Assembly (NCBI GenBank): GCA_008729055.1
Contig: SDUX01000002.1
Span: forward strand, 4,243,874-4,307,873
Reading direction: 5' to 3'
Origin: Pyropia haitanensis
Taxonomy: Eukaryota > Rhodophyta > Bangiophyceae > Bangiales > Bangiaceae
DNA: 64,000 bases
Shown here: piece by piece, positions 61,859-64,000 of the stretch
How the letters are laid out: each line of letters starts with the position of its first letter
Numbering within the stretch: the stretch's first letter is position 1
Position numbers and translations under genes: made by a program
The notes under the pieces: generated by a model
Databases searched by the model: none
Told to the model about the DNA's origin: nothing
The model's input: only the letters and a program-made list of their open reading frames with translations

Positions 61859-63183
61859 GGTGGACGAAGAGGTGTAGGCAAGGGCTCCCTGCCGGGAGTG
61901 GCGGAAGCGGGGAGAGGGGCGACACGCTGCTGACGATGGTACGGACTGGCGCCAGTCGGCGATGCGACCCGGGTCGATGAAGTCGACGAGTGCTGCCTTG
62001 ATCCGCACCAGCCCGCACACGTGTCCAGCAAAATAGCTCGGCCTTGTCTTACATCTAAACCACTGTACGAGGCCAAAATCGGTGGGTGCGCGCTATCAAG
62101 TTGACACCCGTGACGCCTGCCTTCTTTTACTGAAATGTCTTCGAACTACTGTAGTTGAGTGAAGTCCTACAATCGCGGCCCCGTTTCCCTCGACGGGCGG
62201 CGGGCGCGCTGGACGAAAGCGGCGCCGCCTCCGTCGCCGTCGCCGTCATCGCCCTCGGCGCTGCCGCCGCCATTGCCGCCGTCGCCACGATCACCCGCAC
62301 CCCCGCTGCCATTCCCGTAGCAGTCACCGCCGCTCCGCTCGCCTCTAGCGGTGACGGCGGTGGTGGCGGCGGTGGTGGCATGGGCGGCGTCCGCGGCGGC
62401 GGTGGCGGCAATGCCTGCGGCGGCGGCGGCGGCGGACACCCGCTTGGGACGGGCGGCATGTCCCTCGTCACGCCGATGGCGCCTGGGACGGACGCGGGTG
62501 CTGCCGGCGCCGTGGCGGCGCCGCCACCTGGACTGACTGCCGGCGGGGCGCACCAGCAGCCGACCGCTGGAGACGCCTTGCAGTCGCCAGCCGACGAAGC
62601 GCAACAGCCTCCGGCCGGCGCTGTACAGCCGCCGCTGACTGCTGCTGTGGCAGCCTGTAGACACAGCGGCACAGCGTGCTCCTGCTCCAGTTGTTGCCTC
62701 TGGTCGCTAGGAGCAGACTCCTCGTACTTGTCGCCCCGCCCCACTGCCCCCCGCCTGCTCGTGTGCTGCCCGCGACAAGACCAGAGATCACGGAGCAGAG
62801 GAAACACACGGCGGCCGTTCTGTGGTCTTGAGTGGCCGTCGGGTTCTGGTCGGGAGGGGTCCCAAGTACTTGTTGTCGCACTCGTAACCGAGACCTCAAA
62901 ATCGTCACGCTGAACGCGGAGGAGCACCACCGCGCAGCTACACCTGAACCCGCCAAAGCCTATCGTGCGGGGCTTGGTCCCTGTGCGTCGCTCGCGAACA
63001 CGCATAGAACGGAGAAGTACACAGCGCAGCAGAAACAAAAAAAAGAGGAGAAAACAGGTACACCATCGACGAAATCATCCCCCACGCAGACGCCCATGTG
63101 GCAAACAGGACTACATACAGAACGGGGCGCTGGCTCTATACTCCCATACAGGGCGCGTCCCCCGTGCAGCGGTGGCCACAGGC
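61859..63183. other. Region between pICln and ADF/cofilin with an uncertain minus-strand frame
   Basis: A minus-strand frame (63038 down to 62127) contains cysteine-rich (TAAVSGGCTAPAGGCCASSA) and poly-proline (PPPPPPQALPPPPPRTPPMP) stretches, ending SLNYSSSKTFQ. The plus frame over the same DNA is also open (glycine-rich). Because both strands are open and neither shows a known domain, I do not call a gene. The lower-GC parts at 62020-62160 and 62990-63110 are likely the pICln upstream region and the ADF 3' UTR. Confidence 0.25.
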
Positions 63184-64000
63184 CTACTTGGCCACCTGGC
63201 TCTTGATGACCCCATACTCGAGCTCTTCCAACTCAGTCGCCTGCAGCTGGCGCTGCACGTCGGCCATCTTGCTGGCCACCGCCTCCTGAGAGGCAGCGTA
63301 GATCATCTTGCTCCTCACACGCGAGTACTCGGGGCTCCACAGGATGAGGCAGATCTTGCTCTTCGTCACCGTCGGCTGTCAAGAGAAGAGACAAGGATAA
63401 CAAGAACATAAACCAACGGCACCGGCACCACATAGACAATGTCAGAGACCGTCGGAGAAAGAAGGTATAAGGGGCAGAACCGCACTCTCGCACATGGATC
63501 CGCCCGTTGTCTCGTTGGCTTCGGACTGTGGCGCACGCTCACCGCCCTTTCGAGCACTCCGACAGCGCAGCAGCCTATCCCACGCATGTGAGGCACACAC
63601 GTGGCAAAACGCTTCCACCCCAGTGGCATGAACAGAAACGCGACATGCAGGGAGCTGACAGAGTTGACCGGCTGCCTCCATGACCGCAACAACAGGAGGC
63701 ACCCACCATCCGCACAGCCAGCAGAGACGCGCGACCTCGTACGCCAACCGCTGGGTCGGCACCCTGATCGTACGGCACGCGGCGCACCTATCAAACCCCA
63801 ACGCCCACACCAACACATTGAAATAACACATAAAGGAGGGCACAGCATGAGGCCTGAGCACAGCCCGCGGTACCGCGCCACCCCAATGACCAGATGGAAC
63901 CTCCCAGACAGACATACCTGGTCCTTCCACTCAAAGTCAACGACCGCATAGCGGCAGTCAGCCTCGGGCAGCATCTTGACAAAGTCCTTCCAGTCTCCCT
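63184..64000 (-). CDS. ADF/cofilin (5' end beyond window)
   Basis: This actin-depolymerising factor binds and severs actin filaments. Two exons are visible. The right one (64000 down to 63918) encodes GDWKDFVKMLPEADCRYAVV and DFEWKDQ, ending in donor GTATGT. After a 542-base intron with acceptor TTGACAG, the last exon (63375 down to 63184) encodes PTVTKSKICLILWSPEYSRV, then RSKMIYAASQEAVASKMADV, QRQLQATELEELEYGVIKSQ and VAK. The blocks F-x-x-x-LPE-x-DCRYA-x-x-DF, K-x-x-x-I-x-WSP-x-x-x-x-x-RSKM-x-YA and LQATE are diagnostic. Residues before GDW, including the regulatory N-terminal serine, lie outside the window. The junction is in phase 0. Confidence 0.95.

Noticed and set aside
62155..62913. 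Plus-strand glycine-rich frame and opposite proline-rich frame
   Set aside because: Both strands are open with mirror-image low-complexity products; neither could be preferred, so no gene was called.

Overview
The window looks like nuclear DNA of a red alga, most likely a Bangiales species of the Porphyra/Pyropia type. The reasons are very high GC, long poly-C/poly-G tracts, mostly intronless genes, and alanine/glycine/proline-rich disordered insertions inside conserved eukaryotic proteins. The strongest pointer is an RNA polymerase II largest subunit whose C-terminal domain lacks tandem heptads, a known red-algal trait. The assignment is an inference; no marker gene settles the species.

Layout, left to right. 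At the left edge the minus strand carries the N-terminal glutaminase part of a CAD-type carbamoyl-phosphate synthetase II. It diverges from an A-type cyclin-dependent kinase. After a lower-GC stretch with two uncertain minus-strand candidates come methylenetetrahydrofolate reductase, a CobW-like protein without a Walker A motif, AVL9 (minus) and a DWNN/zinc-knuckle/RS protein of the RBBP6/Mpe1 type. A 557-bp MITE with TAA target-site duplications follows, then a broken leucine-rich gene and an MFS transporter.

From about 31 to 46 kb the window is accessory. A cysteine-rich secreted protein gene is present twice in inverted orientation (365 of 368 residues identical, about 12 kb apart). Between the copies lie a second, smaller cysteine-rich secreted protein, a UBX-domain (UBXN4-like) gene, an unrecognised two-exon gene, minisatellites and microsatellites.

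From 46.8 kb conserved housekeeping genes return: RPB1, a DUF3598 lipocalin-like protein (minus), a SAYSvFN-domain protein (minus), an EDEM2-like mannosidase, pICln (minus) and, cut by the right edge, ADF/cofilin (minus).

Functionally, three genes belong to ER protein quality control (UBXN4-like, SAYSD1-like, EDEM2-like). The SAYSD1-like and EDEM2-like genes are head-to-head with about 0.65 kb between start codons. CAD and MTHFR feed nucleotide and one-carbon metabolism. Several genes read through only if one base is added or removed in a long C or G run. I treat these as probable assembly errors and mark them. Introns are few, and all five that I call carry a pyrimidine at donor position +4.
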